This document shows, one piece after another, positions 1 to 8,026 of a stretch of 64,000 nt of DNA. This DNA comes from Tistrella mobilis. Its GTDB lineage: Bacteria; Pseudomonadota; Alphaproteobacteria; Tistrellales; Tistrellaceae. How positions within the stretch are numbered: the first letter of the stretch is position 1; each line of letters begins with the position of its first letter. The notes beneath the pieces are model-generated. The model saw nothing but the letters and a program-made list of their open reading frames with translations, had not been told where the DNA came from and did not search any database. The translations under genes and the position numbers were made by a program. Where the stretch lies: contig NZ_JBBIAB010000007.1 in the NCBI RefSeq assembly GCF_039634785.1, forward strand, positions 1 to 64,000, read 5' to 3'.

Positions 1-199
1 GATAGGGACGATCCAGACCGGCTTCCTCCGCCAGCATCCATCCTGTCTTGCGTTCGGCTCCCGACAGCAGCCCGTCTATGAACGCACCGCCAGACGCACG
101 CGTCTCTGCGCGACCCAGGGCAGGCGCGAGATGTGCCTTTAAGTCATCAAGCGCCGTTTGCCACTTGATCAGCGTTCCTGACCACTCGGAAACCGTCAT
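1..199 (-). CDS. IS701-family transposase, N-terminal part (runs off window)
   Basis: I translated positions 199 down to 1 on the minus strand and obtained 66 open residues starting MTVSEWSGTL and ending GLDRPY at the window edge. The segment FIDGLLSGAERKTGWMLAEE matches the conserved N-terminal stretch of IS701-family DDE transposases (GLLS..ERK.GW.LAE). A strong ribosome binding site (GGGGAGG, about 8 nt upstream) supports the start at 199. Only the N-terminus is visible, so the catalytic residues lie outside the window and I cannot tell whether the gene is intact. It belongs to the mobile element whose end abuts the neighbouring sugar transferase gene. Confidence 0.75.
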   Translation of the reverse strand, partial: MTVSEWSGTLIKWQTALDDLKAHLAPALGRAETRASGGAFIDGLLSGAERKTGWMLAEEAGLDRPY

Positions 200-263
200 T
201 GGCCCTGCCTCCCCATGCTGGAAGGCAGAGAATCACGGCTTTCCTAAAAACGCAACTGTAGTA
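1..263 (-). mobile_element. IS701-family insertion sequence, one end
   Basis: The truncated transposase is preceded by about 64 bp of non-coding DNA that reaches the stop codon of the sugar transferase. The likely terminus, read on the minus strand, begins TACTACAGTTGCG at about position 263. The adjacent CTAG (264-267) fits the YTAR target preference reported for IS701-like elements. The far end is outside the window, so neither the terminal inverted repeat nor the target duplication can be confirmed. Confidence 0.5.
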
Positions 264-947
264 CTAGTAGGCGCCGCTATTCGGCGAAAATACCACCCGC
301 ACGGTCTGGAACAACAGCTTGAGGTCGAGAAGCGGTGTCCAGCTTTCCAGGTAAGTACGATTGAAGGCGATGCGCGAACCGTACTCGCTGTCGGTCCGGC
401 CGTTGATCTGCCAGAGACCAGTGATGCCCGGGCGCAGCGAGGTATACTCCACAAGGTTGGCCCCCCAGCGGGAGGTCTCGTGCAGCGCCATCGGGCGCGG
501 GCCCACAAGGCTCATATCGCCGCAGAGCACATTCCACAGCTGAGGCAGCTCGTCCAAGCTGGTCTTGCGCAGGATGCGGCCGATGCCGGTGATGCGCGGA
601 TCCTTGCGTAGCTTTTCGAACTGCTCCCACTCGGCGCGCGCCTCGGCGTCGCGGGCGAGCAGATCCTTGAGCAGCTTATCAGCATTCGGGACCATCGAGC
701 GAAATTTGTAGCACTTGAACCGGTTGCCGCGATAACCGAGCCGCTCGTGACCGTAGAAGATCGGCCCCTTCGTGGTCGCGACACACAGCCCGAGGATCAG
801 GAAAATCGGCGACAGCAGCAGCAGCAGCGTCGTGGCGCCGACGATATCGAATGCACGCTTAAAGATACGAGCCCCGGTCGTGGTCGCCGGAACCACGCCG
901 CGATCAAGGCTTGCCTCGAACACGTGGCTGGTGTTGACATCCGTCAT
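264..947 (-). CDS. Exopolysaccharide-initiating sugar transferase (undecaprenyl-phosphate hexose-1-phosphate transferase)
   Basis: This 227-residue protein belongs to the bacterial sugar transferase family (WcaJ/ExoY/PssY type). Such enzymes transfer a hexose-1-phosphate from a nucleotide sugar to undecaprenyl phosphate at the inner membrane, starting a polysaccharide repeat unit. It has one hydrophobic segment at residues about 34-57, the KFRSM motif at about 81-85, DELPQLWNVL near 144, a VGPRP motif and the usual C-terminal GAY. The size fits the short, single-domain ExoY-like form. I chose the start at 947 because the longer upstream frame adds 53 residues of arginine-rich, unconserved sequence. 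A promoter lies at 1123-1151. The 3' end touches an IS701-type element exactly at the stop codon, but the C-terminus looks native. Confidence 0.87.
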   Translation of the reverse strand: MTDVNTSHVFEASLDRGVVPATTTGARIFKRAFDIVGATTLLLLLSPIFLILGLCVATTKGPIFYGHERLGYRGNRFKCYKFRSMVPNADKLLKDLLARDAEARAEWEQFEKLRKDPRITGIGRILRKTSLDELPQLWNVLCGDMSLVGPRPMALHETSRWGANLVEYTSLRPGITGLWQINGRTDSEYGSRIAFNRTYLESWTPLLDLKLLFQTVRVVFSPNSGAY

Positions 948-1260
948 GATGCTTGCCCGCTTGACGTTATTATGCCCATCCGACCGCCGGACCGTACAAC
1001 GCCTTCCATCGACGTCGCCCTTGAAGCGAAGACAGTCCGTGATCCCAATCGGGGCGGCCGTTTCCGGGAGCCTCATCCATCGTCGGATGCACCGCCCGGC
1101 CCGCACTGCATTGATTGCTTAACTTATACCGCGCATGTCCCTCATAGCCAACCCGGATTCCGCAGCGCACAAATCCCCTGAACGGGGGATCCGCGGAAGC
1201 CTGATCGACGGCCAGCGCTATCACGGCGACGGTAGCAGATTGTTAACCATACGCCTAGCA
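948..1260. other. Non-coding interval between sugar transferase and IS5-family element
   Basis: This 313-bp stretch carries no convincing gene; the open frames crossing it are unconserved. It holds the sugar transferase promoter (1123-1151), a long untranslated leader of about 170 nt, and a short hairpin around 1174-1191 (ATCCCC, six-base loop, GGGGAT). Confidence 0.55.
1123..1151 (-). promoter_or_regulatory. Sigma-70-type promoter for the sugar transferase
   Basis: On the minus strand TTGGCT (1146-1151) and TATAAG (1123-1128) are separated by exactly 17 bp. This is a good housekeeping match in an otherwise GC-rich intergenic region. Transcription would begin near 1116 and leave a leader of about 170 nt. 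The call rests on pattern only. Confidence 0.5.
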
Positions 1261-1599
1261 GGCTGTTGAAGAAGTGACGTGTTCGGCTTTGAGTGTGGCC
1301 TCGTCGCCATGGTGGTAGGCGAACTCGATTTCGAGGGTGCCGTCGTCCTGGAGTTGGGCGCAGCCGGAGCCGCGCACCTCGTCCATCTCGTCGAAGCCCT
1401 CCCAGGTGAAGAACACCAGGGTGCGACTGTACTCAAGGCCGAGGCCTGCCTGCATGGCACCGAAGGCGATCTCGCCGTGTCCGTCGGTCCGGATGACCAT
1501 CATGGCGGGCTCGACGAGGTCCAGGTAGTCGTGGTCCCAGATGTCGGCCTCGACGATCCGCCAGCGGCCGATCAGCTGGCAGTCCATCGGTGCGCTCAC
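1255..1599 (-). CDS. Conserved hypothetical passenger protein of the IS element
   Basis: This 114-residue protein begins DCQLIGRWRIVEADIWD a few residues after its start and contains LVFFTWEGFDEMDEV and LEIEFAYHHGDEA. I recognise it as a small conserved hypothetical protein often seen in mobile or plasmid contexts; its function is unknown. No signal peptide or membrane segment is visible. The start is a GTG at 1599 that overlaps the transposase stop (GTGA), so translation is probably coupled. The C-terminus (SSTAC) reads across the terminal inverted repeat, and the stop codon lies in flanking chromosomal DNA. The product length may therefore depend on where the element lands. Confidence 0.75.
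   Translation of the reverse strand: MSAPMDCQLIGRWRIVEADIWDHDYLDLVEPAMMVIRTDGHGEIAFGAMQAGLGLEYSRTLVFFTWEGFDEMDEVRGSGCAQLQDDGTLEIEFAYHHGDEATLKAEHVTSSTAC
1261..1275. repeat. Left terminal inverted repeat of the IS5-family element
   Basis: GGCTGTTGAAGAAGT matches the complement of 2766-2780 at all 15 positions. The passenger gene reads through this repeat and takes its last codon and stop (TGC TAG) from flanking DNA at 1255-1260. Confidence 0.88.
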
Positions 1600-2705
1600 G
1601 ACGGCGCCTCCGCCAGCAGCCTGGGCAGCGGCACCACGTTGTAGGCTGCCGCCGCGAAGGTGAACGCCAGGTCGACCCGGTCCCGGCCGCGGAACCGGGT
1701 CTGGCGGAGCCCTGCTACCGTCTTGATCCAGCCGAACGCCTCTTCGATCCGTTTGCGGATGCGCTGGCTCGTGGCATAGCCGGGATGATGGGTGGTGCGC
1801 CGGTCGATCGCCGAGCGACGGTTGCTGGTGTTCTGCGCCAGGTGCGGGCGCACGTTCAGATCACGCAGTTCCATCACGAAGTCGCGGGCGTCATAGCCCT
1901 TGTCGGCGCCGAGCGTGACCGCGCGCGAGCACTCTCCCCACGGCTCGATCATCTCCAGCGCCGCCAGCCGCTCGGCGTGGCCGGATACCTTCGTGAGCCT
2001 GGTGTCGACGATCAGGCCCGAACGGTTCTCCATCAGGCCGTGGCCGATGTAGCACAGCCGCGCCTCCATCCCCGGCCCCTTGCGGTACAGCAACGCATCG
2101 GGATCGGTCGTCGAGGCATGCGTCTCGTTCGAGCGCTTCTGGCCCTTGAAGTCGACTTCGGCATTGCGCCCGCCGCCGGCACCGCCATCATCGTCATCCG
2201 ACGGTGGCTCAGCACCATCCTTCGCCTTGAAGCTCTTCAGACTGGCCCAGGCCTGGATCAGCGTGCCATCGACCGAGAAGTGGTCGCTGGACAGCAGACG
2301 CTTCACCCGTGGCTGCGCCAGCACCGCATCCAGGAACCGCCTGGCGATCTCTCCTGCCAGCAGCCGGTCCCGGTTCTTCGAGAACGTCGAGTGGTCCCAT
2401 ACCGCATCGTCAACCCCGAGGCGGACGAACCAGCGGAACAGCAGATCGTACTCCAGCCGCTCCATCAACTGGCGCTCCGAGCGGATCGAGTAGCACGCCT
2501 GCAACAGCATCGCCCGTAGCAGCCGCTCCGGCGCGATCGAGGGGCGGCCCATCCGCGAGTACAGCGCCGCAAAGTCCCCGCCCAGCGCCTCCAGCGTCGC
2601 GTTCGCGATCTCCCGGATCACCCGAAGCGGATGGTCCCGCCGGACCCGTGCCTCCAGGTCGATATAGCTGAACAACTCGCCAGACTGCCGATGCCCGCCG
2701 CGCAT
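1596..2705 (-). CDS. IS5-family transposase (DDE type)
   Basis: This 369-residue transposase has the DUF772-like N-terminal domain (SIAPERLLRAMLLQACYSIR, then ERLEYDLLFRWF) and a DDE domain. The acidic triad is visible as D in FSVDGTLIQAW, D in GADKGYDARDF and E in RIEEAFGWIK. The middle contains an acidic, glycine-rich insert (PPSDDDDGGAGGGR). I chose the ATG at 2705 because the 19 residues before it are unconserved and arginine-rich. The frame is intact with no frameshift, so the element may still be active. The gene downstream is coupled through a GTGA overlap. Confidence 0.92.
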   Translation of the reverse strand: MRGGHRQSGELFSYIDLEARVRRDHPLRVIREIANATLEALGGDFAALYSRMGRPSIAPERLLRAMLLQACYSIRSERQLMERLEYDLLFRWFVRLGVDDAVWDHSTFSKNRDRLLAGEIARRFLDAVLAQPRVKRLLSSDHFSVDGTLIQAWASLKSFKAKDGAEPPSDDDDGGAGGGRNAEVDFKGQKRSNETHASTTDPDALLYRKGPGMEARLCYIGHGLMENRSGLIVDTRLTKVSGHAERLAALEMIEPWGECSRAVTLGADKGYDARDFVMELRDLNVRPHLAQNTSNRRSAIDRRTTHHPGYATSQRIRKRIEEAFGWIKTVAGLRQTRFRGRDRVDLAFTFAAAAYNVVPLPRLLAEAPS

Positions 2706-2765
2706 CGATCCACCTCGACCACCGCACCCATCGAGTGAATCACGTCGGCAGCGGACCCTCAACCG

Positions 2766-2780
2766 ACTTCTTCAACAGCC
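2766..2780. repeat. Right terminal inverted repeat of the IS5-family element
   Basis: ACTTCTTCAACAGCC is the exact reverse complement of 1261-1275. It lies about 60 bp upstream of the chosen transposase start. Confidence 0.88.
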
Positions 2781-2953
2781 CGATATATAACCTGTACGCG
2801 ATTATTACGCGAAAAATGAACGACTTACGGCATGGCTGCCATGCATTCTCCCACCTTGATGGCGGATTTCCCGTTGGAGAGGACCGCCCCGGGTGTTAAT
2901 CATTGGGCCGGTTCGACCATCCGCATTTTCAGGGCCTGGAGCAACGACTTCGC

Positions 2954-3757
2954 ATGCGCATTCTCGTCTTCGGCGGCGGAAGCCTGCTTGCCCGCGCCTT
3001 CACCGGGACAGCCACACCCGGCGGATCGGTCCGGATCGCCCGGCATGACGACATCGATGCCCCCGACCTGATGGACGGGATCGACGTCGTGGTGAATTTC
3101 GCCCGCCATCCCGATGACATGCGTCTGGCCCACGACCCGGAACGGGACGTCGATCTCCGCTTGGCCCGGCGCGTGGCCGGGACGCAGGCGCGCTATGTGA
3201 TGCTCAGTTCCCGCAAGGTCTATGCCGCCGACGCACAGCAGAATGCGACCGAAGACGCCCCGCTGTCCGGGCTCGACGTCTATGGTCGCAACAAGGTTGC
3301 AGCAGAAGCGGCCCTGCGGGACCTGCTTCCCGGGAATCGGCTCACGGTGTTGCGCATCGGCAACGTCATCGGCCCGGAGCGCATTCCCGGACGCCGCAGC
3401 TTCATGGGGTTCATGCTGAACACGCTTGCCGACACGGGTGAAATCGTGTTCGACATGAGCCCGTTCGTCTCGCGCGACTTCGTGACGGTGGAGCATTTCG
3501 CGGCCCAGCTCGGCAGGATCGTCGAACTGGGCCTGACCGGCACGTACAATCTGTCCTCGGGAACCGGCATCATGTGTGGCGAGCTTGCCCTTGCCGTGAT
3601 CCGCGGACATGGCAGGGGGCAACTGCGGATCATCGATCCGCGTCATGCCGACGCCTTCCGCCTGGACGTCTCGCGCCTCGTTCGTGAAACCGGCCTCAGA
3701 CAGACGGCCGACGAGATCATCAGCTACTGCTACAATCTGGGAAGGGCTCTTGGATAA
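2954..3757 (+). CDS. NAD-dependent epimerase/dehydratase (extended SDR)
   Basis: This 267-residue protein resembles extended short-chain dehydrogenases acting on nucleotide sugars. It has an N-terminal Rossmann motif (MRILVFGGGSLLAR), a serine segment (VMLSSRKVY) and the YxxxK pair in VYGRNKVAAEA. It is short for the family (most are 300-350 residues) and its substrate cannot be predicted. The internal ATG at 2954 puts the dinucleotide-binding strand right at the N-terminus, as usual. It overlaps the next gene by one base (TAATG), so the two are very probably co-translated. The IS5-family element sits directly upstream and may have separated this pair from its original promoter. Confidence 0.78.
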   Translation: MRILVFGGGSLLARAFTGTATPGGSVRIARHDDIDAPDLMDGIDVVVNFARHPDDMRLAHDPERDVDLRLARRVAGTQARYVMLSSRKVYAADAQQNATEDAPLSGLDVYGRNKVAAEAALRDLLPGNRLTVLRIGNVIGPERIPGRRSFMGFMLNTLADTGEIVFDMSPFVSRDFVTVEHFAAQLGRIVELGLTGTYNLSSGTGIMCGELALAVIRGHGRGQLRIIDPRHADAFRLDVSRLVRETGLRQTADEIISYCYNLGRALG

Positions 3758-4779
3758 TGCCGAAGATCGTCATCACCGGCGGCGCAGGCTTCATCGGGTC
3801 GCATATCACCGACCACATCTGCGAGCAGTTCCCAGATCATGACGTGGTCGTCTTCGACAAGATGACCTATGCGGCAGATTTCCGGAACATCCAGGAGCTG
3901 GCGACCAGCGAGCGCATCGAGCTTGTGGTCGGCGACATCTGCGATTTCGATCTGGCCTGCCGGGTGGTCGACGGCGCGGATTACGTGATCCATGCCGCAG
4001 CCGAAAGCCATGTCGACAATTCCTTCGGCAACTCGCTGCTCTTCACCATGACCAACGTCTACGGCACCCATGCGATGATGGAAGCCTGCCGGCGGATGGG
4101 CGTGAAGCGCATCGTTCACGTCTCCACCGACGAGGTCTATGGCGAGGTGCTGGACGGGGCCGCCGACGAGAGCACCGTGCTGAACCCGACCAACCCCTAT
4201 TCGGCATCGAAGGCCGGCGCCGAGATGATCATCTCGGGCTATCTGCATTCGTACAAAATGCCGATCGTCACCGTGCGCGGGAACAACATCTACGGCATCC
4301 GTCAGTACCCCGAGAAGATCATCCCGCGCTTCTCGCTGCTGCTGGAATGTGGCAAGAAGCTGACGATCCACGGCACGGGCAACAACCGCCGGCACTTCCT
4401 GGCCGCGCAGGATTTCGCCGCCGCCATCGCCCTGCTGATGCGCAAGGGCGAGATCGGCGAGATCTACAATATCGGCTCGGAAGACGAGTTCGAGAACATC
4501 GTCGTCGCGCGCATGATTGCCGAGACCTTCGGCTACAAGCTGGACGACGTGGTCGATTTCGTGCCGGACCGGCCGTTCAACGACCGGCGCTATGCGATCA
4601 ACAGCACCAAGATCCGCGAACTCGGCTGGGCGCCCAGGCGCAACCTGCTCGACGATCTGCCCACGGTGGTGCGGTGGTATCGCGACAATGCCCCCCGCTT
4701 CCGCCGGCTGATGACCACCTTCGAAAGCCATAGCGCCGATATCGACATCGATCTGCGCGCCATCACCCACGGCGCCTGA
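3757..4779 (+). CDS. dTDP-glucose 4,6-dehydratase-like SDR
   Basis: This 340-residue protein follows the RmlB/RfbB plan: Rossmann motif GGAGFIGSH at the N-terminus, HVSTDEVYGEV with the catalytic Asp-Glu pair, YSASKAGAE carrying YxxxK, and NNIYGIRQYPEKIIP. Such enzymes convert dTDP- or related NDP-glucose to the 4-keto-6-deoxy sugar, in the cytoplasm, feeding polysaccharide synthesis. The length is normal. It is coupled to the upstream SDR by a TAATG overlap and followed by a strong terminator, so the pair forms the end of a transcript. No rmlA, rmlC or rmlD is nearby, so the actual sugar may not be rhamnose. Confidence 0.83.
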   Translation: MPKIVITGGAGFIGSHITDHICEQFPDHDVVVFDKMTYAADFRNIQELATSERIELVVGDICDFDLACRVVDGADYVIHAAAESHVDNSFGNSLLFTMTNVYGTHAMMEACRRMGVKRIVHVSTDEVYGEVLDGAADESTVLNPTNPYSASKAGAEMIISGYLHSYKMPIVTVRGNNIYGIRQYPEKIIPRFSLLLECGKKLTIHGTGNNRRHFLAAQDFAAAIALLMRKGEIGEIYNIGSEDEFENIVVARMIAETFGYKLDDVVDFVPDRPFNDRRYAINSTKIRELGWAPRRNLLDDLPTVVRWYRDNAPRFRRLMTTFESHSADIDIDLRAITHGA

Positions 4780-4803
4780 TCCGGTACCGATCCGGGCCGT
4801 ATG

Positions 4804-4833
4804 ACGCCCGCCGGCATCCGGCGGGCGTTCTTT
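4804..4833 (+). terminator. Rho-independent terminator after the SDR pair
   Basis: An 11-bp perfect stem (4804-4814 with 4818-4828, loop CAT) is followed by TTCTTT. It closes the polysaccharide gene pair and insulates the sulfate uptake operon. Confidence 0.85.
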
Positions 4834-4837
4834 CGCC

Positions 4838-5033
4838 ACCTTAATTACATGTATATTTTGTTTAATAATTGTTTATTACATTTCTAACAAAAAGAATCAT
4901 CTTGATTCCACAGTTGTGCTGCCGCTTCATAGCAGCTGCACGCCAGGTGCCCGTACCGCGGACGGGATCCGGCCGATCTCTCAGATCCCATCCAGGCCGG
5001 GATGATCCTCCCGGCTGCACCGGAGCCGAATCC
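4838..5033 (+). promoter_or_regulatory. AT-rich promoter region and leader of the sulfate uptake operon
   Basis: Positions 4841-4895 are strikingly AT-rich for this genome. Two near-identical 10-mers, TTAATTACAT (4841-4850) and TTTATTACAT (4872-4881), lie 31 bp apart, about three helical turns on one face. That is compatible with a LysR-type (CysB-like) activator site, but no consensus could be checked. The following 130 nt are GC-rich and untranslated. GGAG at 5022-5025 serves the cysP start. Confidence 0.45.
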
Positions 5034-6080
5034 ATGTCCCGAGGCCATGACACCCGGCCTGTATCCCGCCTGATGCGGTTTGCCGGCCTGCCGCTGATTG
5101 CGGCCCTCATCGCGGCGGCATCGCCGGTCGACGCGGTGCGTGCCGCCGATATCGAGCTGCTCAACGTCTCCTACGACCCCACGCGGGAGCTGTACAAAGA
5201 GGTCAACCGGGCCTTTGCCGCAAAATGGCGGGCGGAAACCGGCGACACCCTCACCATCCGCCAGAGCCATGGCGGATCGGGCAAACAGGCGCGCAGCGTG
5301 ATCGACGGGTTGGAAGCGGATGTCGTGACCCTGGCGCTGGCCTATGACATCGATGCCATCGCCGACAATGGCGGCGCCCTTCGCCAGGACTGGCAGAGGG
5401 CCCTGCCCGACAATTCATCCCCCTACACCTCGACCATCGTGCTCCTGGTCCGCAAGGGCAATCCCAAGGGGATCAAGGACTGGGACGATCTGGTAAAGCC
5501 CGGCATCAAGGTCATCACCCCCAACCCCAAGACCTCGGGCGGGGCGCGCTGGAACTATCTCGCGGCCTGGGGCTATGCGCTCGATCAGGGCCGGGACGCG
5601 GCCGGCGCCCGCGACTTCGTGAAGGCGCTGTTCGCCAATGTGCCGGTGCTGGACAGCGGTGCCCGCGGGGCCACCACCACCTTCGTTCAGCGCGGCATCG
5701 GCGACGTTCTGCTGGCCTGGGAGAACGAGGCCCTGCTGGCGGTGAACGAGCTGGGCCCCGATGCCTTCGACATCGTCGTGCCCTCGCTCTCGATCCTGGC
5801 GGAACCGCCGGTGGCGGTGGTCGATCGCGTCGTCGACGCCCATGGCACCCGCAAGGTCGCCGAGGCCTATCTCAACTTCCTGTACACGCCCGAAGGACAG
5901 GAGCTGGCGGCACGGCATTTCTACCGCCCGCGCGATCCCGAGGTGGCGGCCCGCCATGCCGCCACTTTCCCCGAGGTGAGGCTGTTCACCATCGACGAGG
6001 TCTTCGGCGGCTGGCGCAAGGCCCAGGCCGAACATTTCGCCGATGGCGGCATCTTCGACCAGATCGTGGCGAAGAACTAG
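5034..6080 (+). CDS. cysP: Sulfate/thiosulfate ABC transporter periplasmic binding protein
   Basis: This 348-residue protein has a signal peptide (residues about 1-37, ending AVRA before [15 protein letters not shown]). The mature N-terminus and the segments [15 protein letters not shown] and [16 protein letters not shown] are typical of Sbp/CysP sulfate-binding proteins. It captures sulfate or thiosulfate in the periplasm for the two permeases encoded next. The start at 5034 was chosen over an in-frame upstream ATG because it places the signal peptide correctly and has GGAG 8 nt before it. Sbp and CysP cannot be separated from sequence alone. Confidence 0.9.
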   Translation: MSRGHDTRPVSRLMRFAGLPLIAALIAAASPVDAVRAADIELLNVSYDPTRELYKEVNRAFAAKWRAETGDTLTIRQSHGGSGKQARSVIDGLEADVVTLALAYDIDAIADNGGALRQDWQRALPDNSSPYTSTIVLLVRKGNPKGIKDWDDLVKPGIKVITPNPKTSGGARWNYLAAWGYALDQGRDAAGARDFVKALFANVPVLDSGARGATTTFVQRGIGDVLLAWENEALLAVNELGPDAFDIVVPSLSILAEPPVAVVDRVVDAHGTRKVAEAYLNFLYTPEGQELAARHFYRPRDPEVAARHAATFPEVRLFTIDEVFGGWRKAQAEHFADGGIFDQIVAKN

Positions 6081-6085
6081 GCGTC

Positions 6086-6934
6086 ATGCGTGCCGTCGCT
6101 GGCCGCAGCGTCCGCGCCGGTGCCGGGCCCCTGCCGGGGTTCGGGCCGGCGCTTGGCCTGACGCTGACCTGGTTGTCGCTGATCGTGCTGATCCCGCTTG
6201 CCGCCGTATTCGTCCGCGCCTCGGGTCTGGGGGTGGACGAGATCCTGGCCAAGGCCTTCTCGGACCGTGCCCTCGCCGCCTATCGGCTGAGCTTCGGCGG
6301 CGCGCTGATCGCGGCCGCCCTTTCCAGCATCGCCGGGCTGCTGATCGCCTGGGTGCTGGTGCGTTACAGCTTTCCCGGGCGGCGGCTGGCCGATGCGATG
6401 GTCGACCTGCCCTTCGCCCTGCCGACGGCGGTTGCCGGCATCGCGCTGACCGCGCTGACGGCGCCCAACGGGCTGATCGGCGCGCCGCTTGCGGCCTTTG
6501 GGATCCGGATCGCCTTTACGCCCACAGGCGTGATCCTGGCCATGGTGTTCATCGGCCTGCCCTTCGTGGTCCGCACCGTGCAACCGGTGCTGGAGGATCT
6601 GGATCGCGAGGTCGAAGAGGCCGCCGCCTCGCTCGGCGCCGGCCGCCGCCAGATCCTGTGGCGGGTGATCCTGCCTGCCCTGGCACCCGGCCTCTCCGCC
6701 GGTTTCGCCCTCGCCTTCGCGCGGGCGGTGGGGGAATACGGCTCGGTCATCTTCATCGCCGGCAACATGCCCGGGGTCAGCGAAATCGCGCCGCTGCTGA
6801 TCGTGACCAGTCTGGAGCAGTACGACTATGCCGGCGCCTCGGCGATCGCCGCCGTGATGCTGATCGCCTCGTTCATCCTGCTGCTGATCGTCAACGGCCT
6901 GGATGCCCGCCGCCGCCGGGCCATGGAGGGATGA
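6086..6934 (+). CDS. cysT: Sulfate ABC transporter permease CysT
   Basis: This 282-residue inner-membrane protein has about six hydrophobic segments and the binding-protein-dependent permease EAA loop ([20 protein letters not shown]). [18 protein letters not shown] is the conserved CysT/CysU stretch. It pairs with CysW to form the sulfate channel. It starts 5 nt after cysP and ends 4 nt before cysW, so the three are one operon. No ATPase gene (cysA) follows. Confidence 0.9.
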   Translation: MRAVAGRSVRAGAGPLPGFGPALGLTLTWLSLIVLIPLAAVFVRASGLGVDEILAKAFSDRALAAYRLSFGGALIAAALSSIAGLLIAWVLVRYSFPGRRLADAMVDLPFALPTAVAGIALTALTAPNGLIGAPLAAFGIRIAFTPTGVILAMVFIGLPFVVRTVQPVLEDLDREVEEAAASLGAGRRQILWRVILPALAPGLSAGFALAFARAVGEYGSVIFIAGNMPGVSEIAPLLIVTSLEQYDYAGASAIAAVMLIASFILLLIVNGLDARRRRAMEG

Positions 6935-6938
6935 GCCG

Positions 6939-7823
6939 ATGACCGATCGCCCCACCCCTCTCCGCCCCGCGCCGCCGCTCCTCTCGCCGCCGCTCCCCTC
7001 CGTGCCGCTGACCGAAAGCCGCCCCGTCCGCATCCTGGCGGTGGCGGCAGCCCTCCTGATCCTCGCGGTCTTTCTGGTTCTGCCGCTCTGCAGCGTTTTC
7101 GCCCAGGCACTGGCCAAGGGTACGGACGCCTTCCTGGAGGCGATCCGGGAGCCCGATGCCCTGGCGGCGATCCGGCTGACCCTGCTGGTCGCGGCGATCG
7201 CCGTGCCCGCCAATCTGATCTTCGGCATCGCCGCGGCCTGGGCGATCACCCGCTTCGACTTCCGCGGCCGCAACCTGCTGATCTCGCTGATCGACCTGCC
7301 CTTTTCGGTCTCGCCGGTGATTTCGGGCCTGGTCTGGGTGCTGCTGTTCGGCGCCCATGGCTGGTTCGGGCCCTGGCTTGCGGCGCACGGGATCAAGATC
7401 GTGTTCGCAGTGCCGGGGCTGGTGCTGGCGACGATCTTCGTCACCTTCCCCTTCGTCGCCCGCGAACTGATCCCGCTGATGCTGGCCCAGGGGCGCGACG
7501 AGGAAGAGGCGGCGCTGACCCTGGGCGCCGGCTGGTTCACCATCATGCGCCGGGTGACCCTGCCCAATGTCCGCAACGGCCTGCTGGCCGGCATCCTGCT
7601 GTGCAATGCCCGGGCGATGGGTGAATTCGGCGCGGTCTCGGTGGTCTCGGGCCATATCCGCGGCCTGACCAACACCATGCCCCTGCATATCGAGATCCTC
7701 TACAACGAATACGACTATGTGGGCGCCTTCGCCGTGGCGTCGCTGCTGGCCCTGCTGGCGCTGGTCACGCTGGTGGTGAAGACCCTGCTGGAACGCGGCC
7801 ATCGCCGGACCGGTGCCCACTGA
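6939..7823 (+). CDS. cysW: Sulfate ABC transporter permease CysW
   Basis: This 294-residue permease carries the conserved segments [20 protein letters not shown] and the EAA loop [20 protein letters not shown], plus [16 protein letters not shown], all typical of CysW. The N-terminus is proline-rich before the first membrane helix. The start at 6939, four bases after the cysT stop, was preferred to an upstream in-frame ATG inside cysT. A strong terminator follows, so the operon ends without cysA; the ATPase must be encoded elsewhere. Confidence 0.9.
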   Translation: MTDRPTPLRPAPPLLSPPLPSVPLTESRPVRILAVAAALLILAVFLVLPLCSVFAQALAKGTDAFLEAIREPDALAAIRLTLLVAAIAVPANLIFGIAAAWAITRFDFRGRNLLISLIDLPFSVSPVISGLVWVLLFGAHGWFGPWLAAHGIKIVFAVPGLVLATIFVTFPFVARELIPLMLAQGRDEEEAALTLGAGWFTIMRRVTLPNVRNGLLAGILLCNARAMGEFGAVSVVSGHIRGLTNTMPLHIEILYNEYDYVGAFAVASLLALLALVTLVVKTLLERGHRRTGAH

Positions 7824-7855
7824 CCGCGGGGGCCCTGCCAACCCGATATTCCGTG

Positions 7856-7885
7856 CCCCCGCCGGCCCGTCCGGCGGGGGTTTTT
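7856..7885 (+). terminator. Rho-independent terminator after cysW
   Basis: A perfect 10-bp stem (7856-7865 with 7871-7880, loop CCCGT) is followed by five T residues. It ends the cysPTW transcript. Confidence 0.88.
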
Positions 7886-8026
7886 CACGCCCGCCCGGGC
7901 TGTCGTTCCCCGGCGTATCCGCGACAATTTATGTTGCTAGATGATAATTAGCTTAATATCTTTCTCCGATCCGGTGCGCGGATAACCATCTGACGCGACG
8001 GCTTAAAAAAATGAGGGAGGAAACAG

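Larger units (their letters stand above)
1261..2780 (-). mobile_element. Complete IS5-family insertion sequence with passenger gene
   Basis: The element is bounded by perfect 15-bp inverted repeats, GGCTGTTGAAGAAGT at 1261-1275 and its complement at 2766-2780. It contains a full DDE transposase gene followed by a translationally coupled passenger gene, both on the minus strand. The flanking bases (AGCA on the left, CGAT on the right) do not form a target duplication, unlike a fresh IS5-family insertion. It interrupts the polysaccharide locus between the sugar transferase and the first SDR gene. Confidence 0.87.

Noticed and set aside
264-1106. A longer sugar transferase starting at 1106
   Set aside because: The additional 53 residues are unconserved and cross the leader; the promoter at 1123-1151 and family alignment favour the start at 947.
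1174-1191. A rho-independent terminator at the ATCCCC/GGGGAT hairpin
   Set aside because: The stem is only six bp and there is no T run on either strand.
4900-5033. A riboswitch in the cysP leader
   Set aside because: The leader can form stems, as any GC-rich RNA can, but I could not match it to SAM, SAH or other known aptamer cores.
6077-7678. A 533-codon minus-strand frame opposite cysT and cysW
   Set aside because: Low-complexity composition and full overlap with recognised permeases mark it as a shadow.
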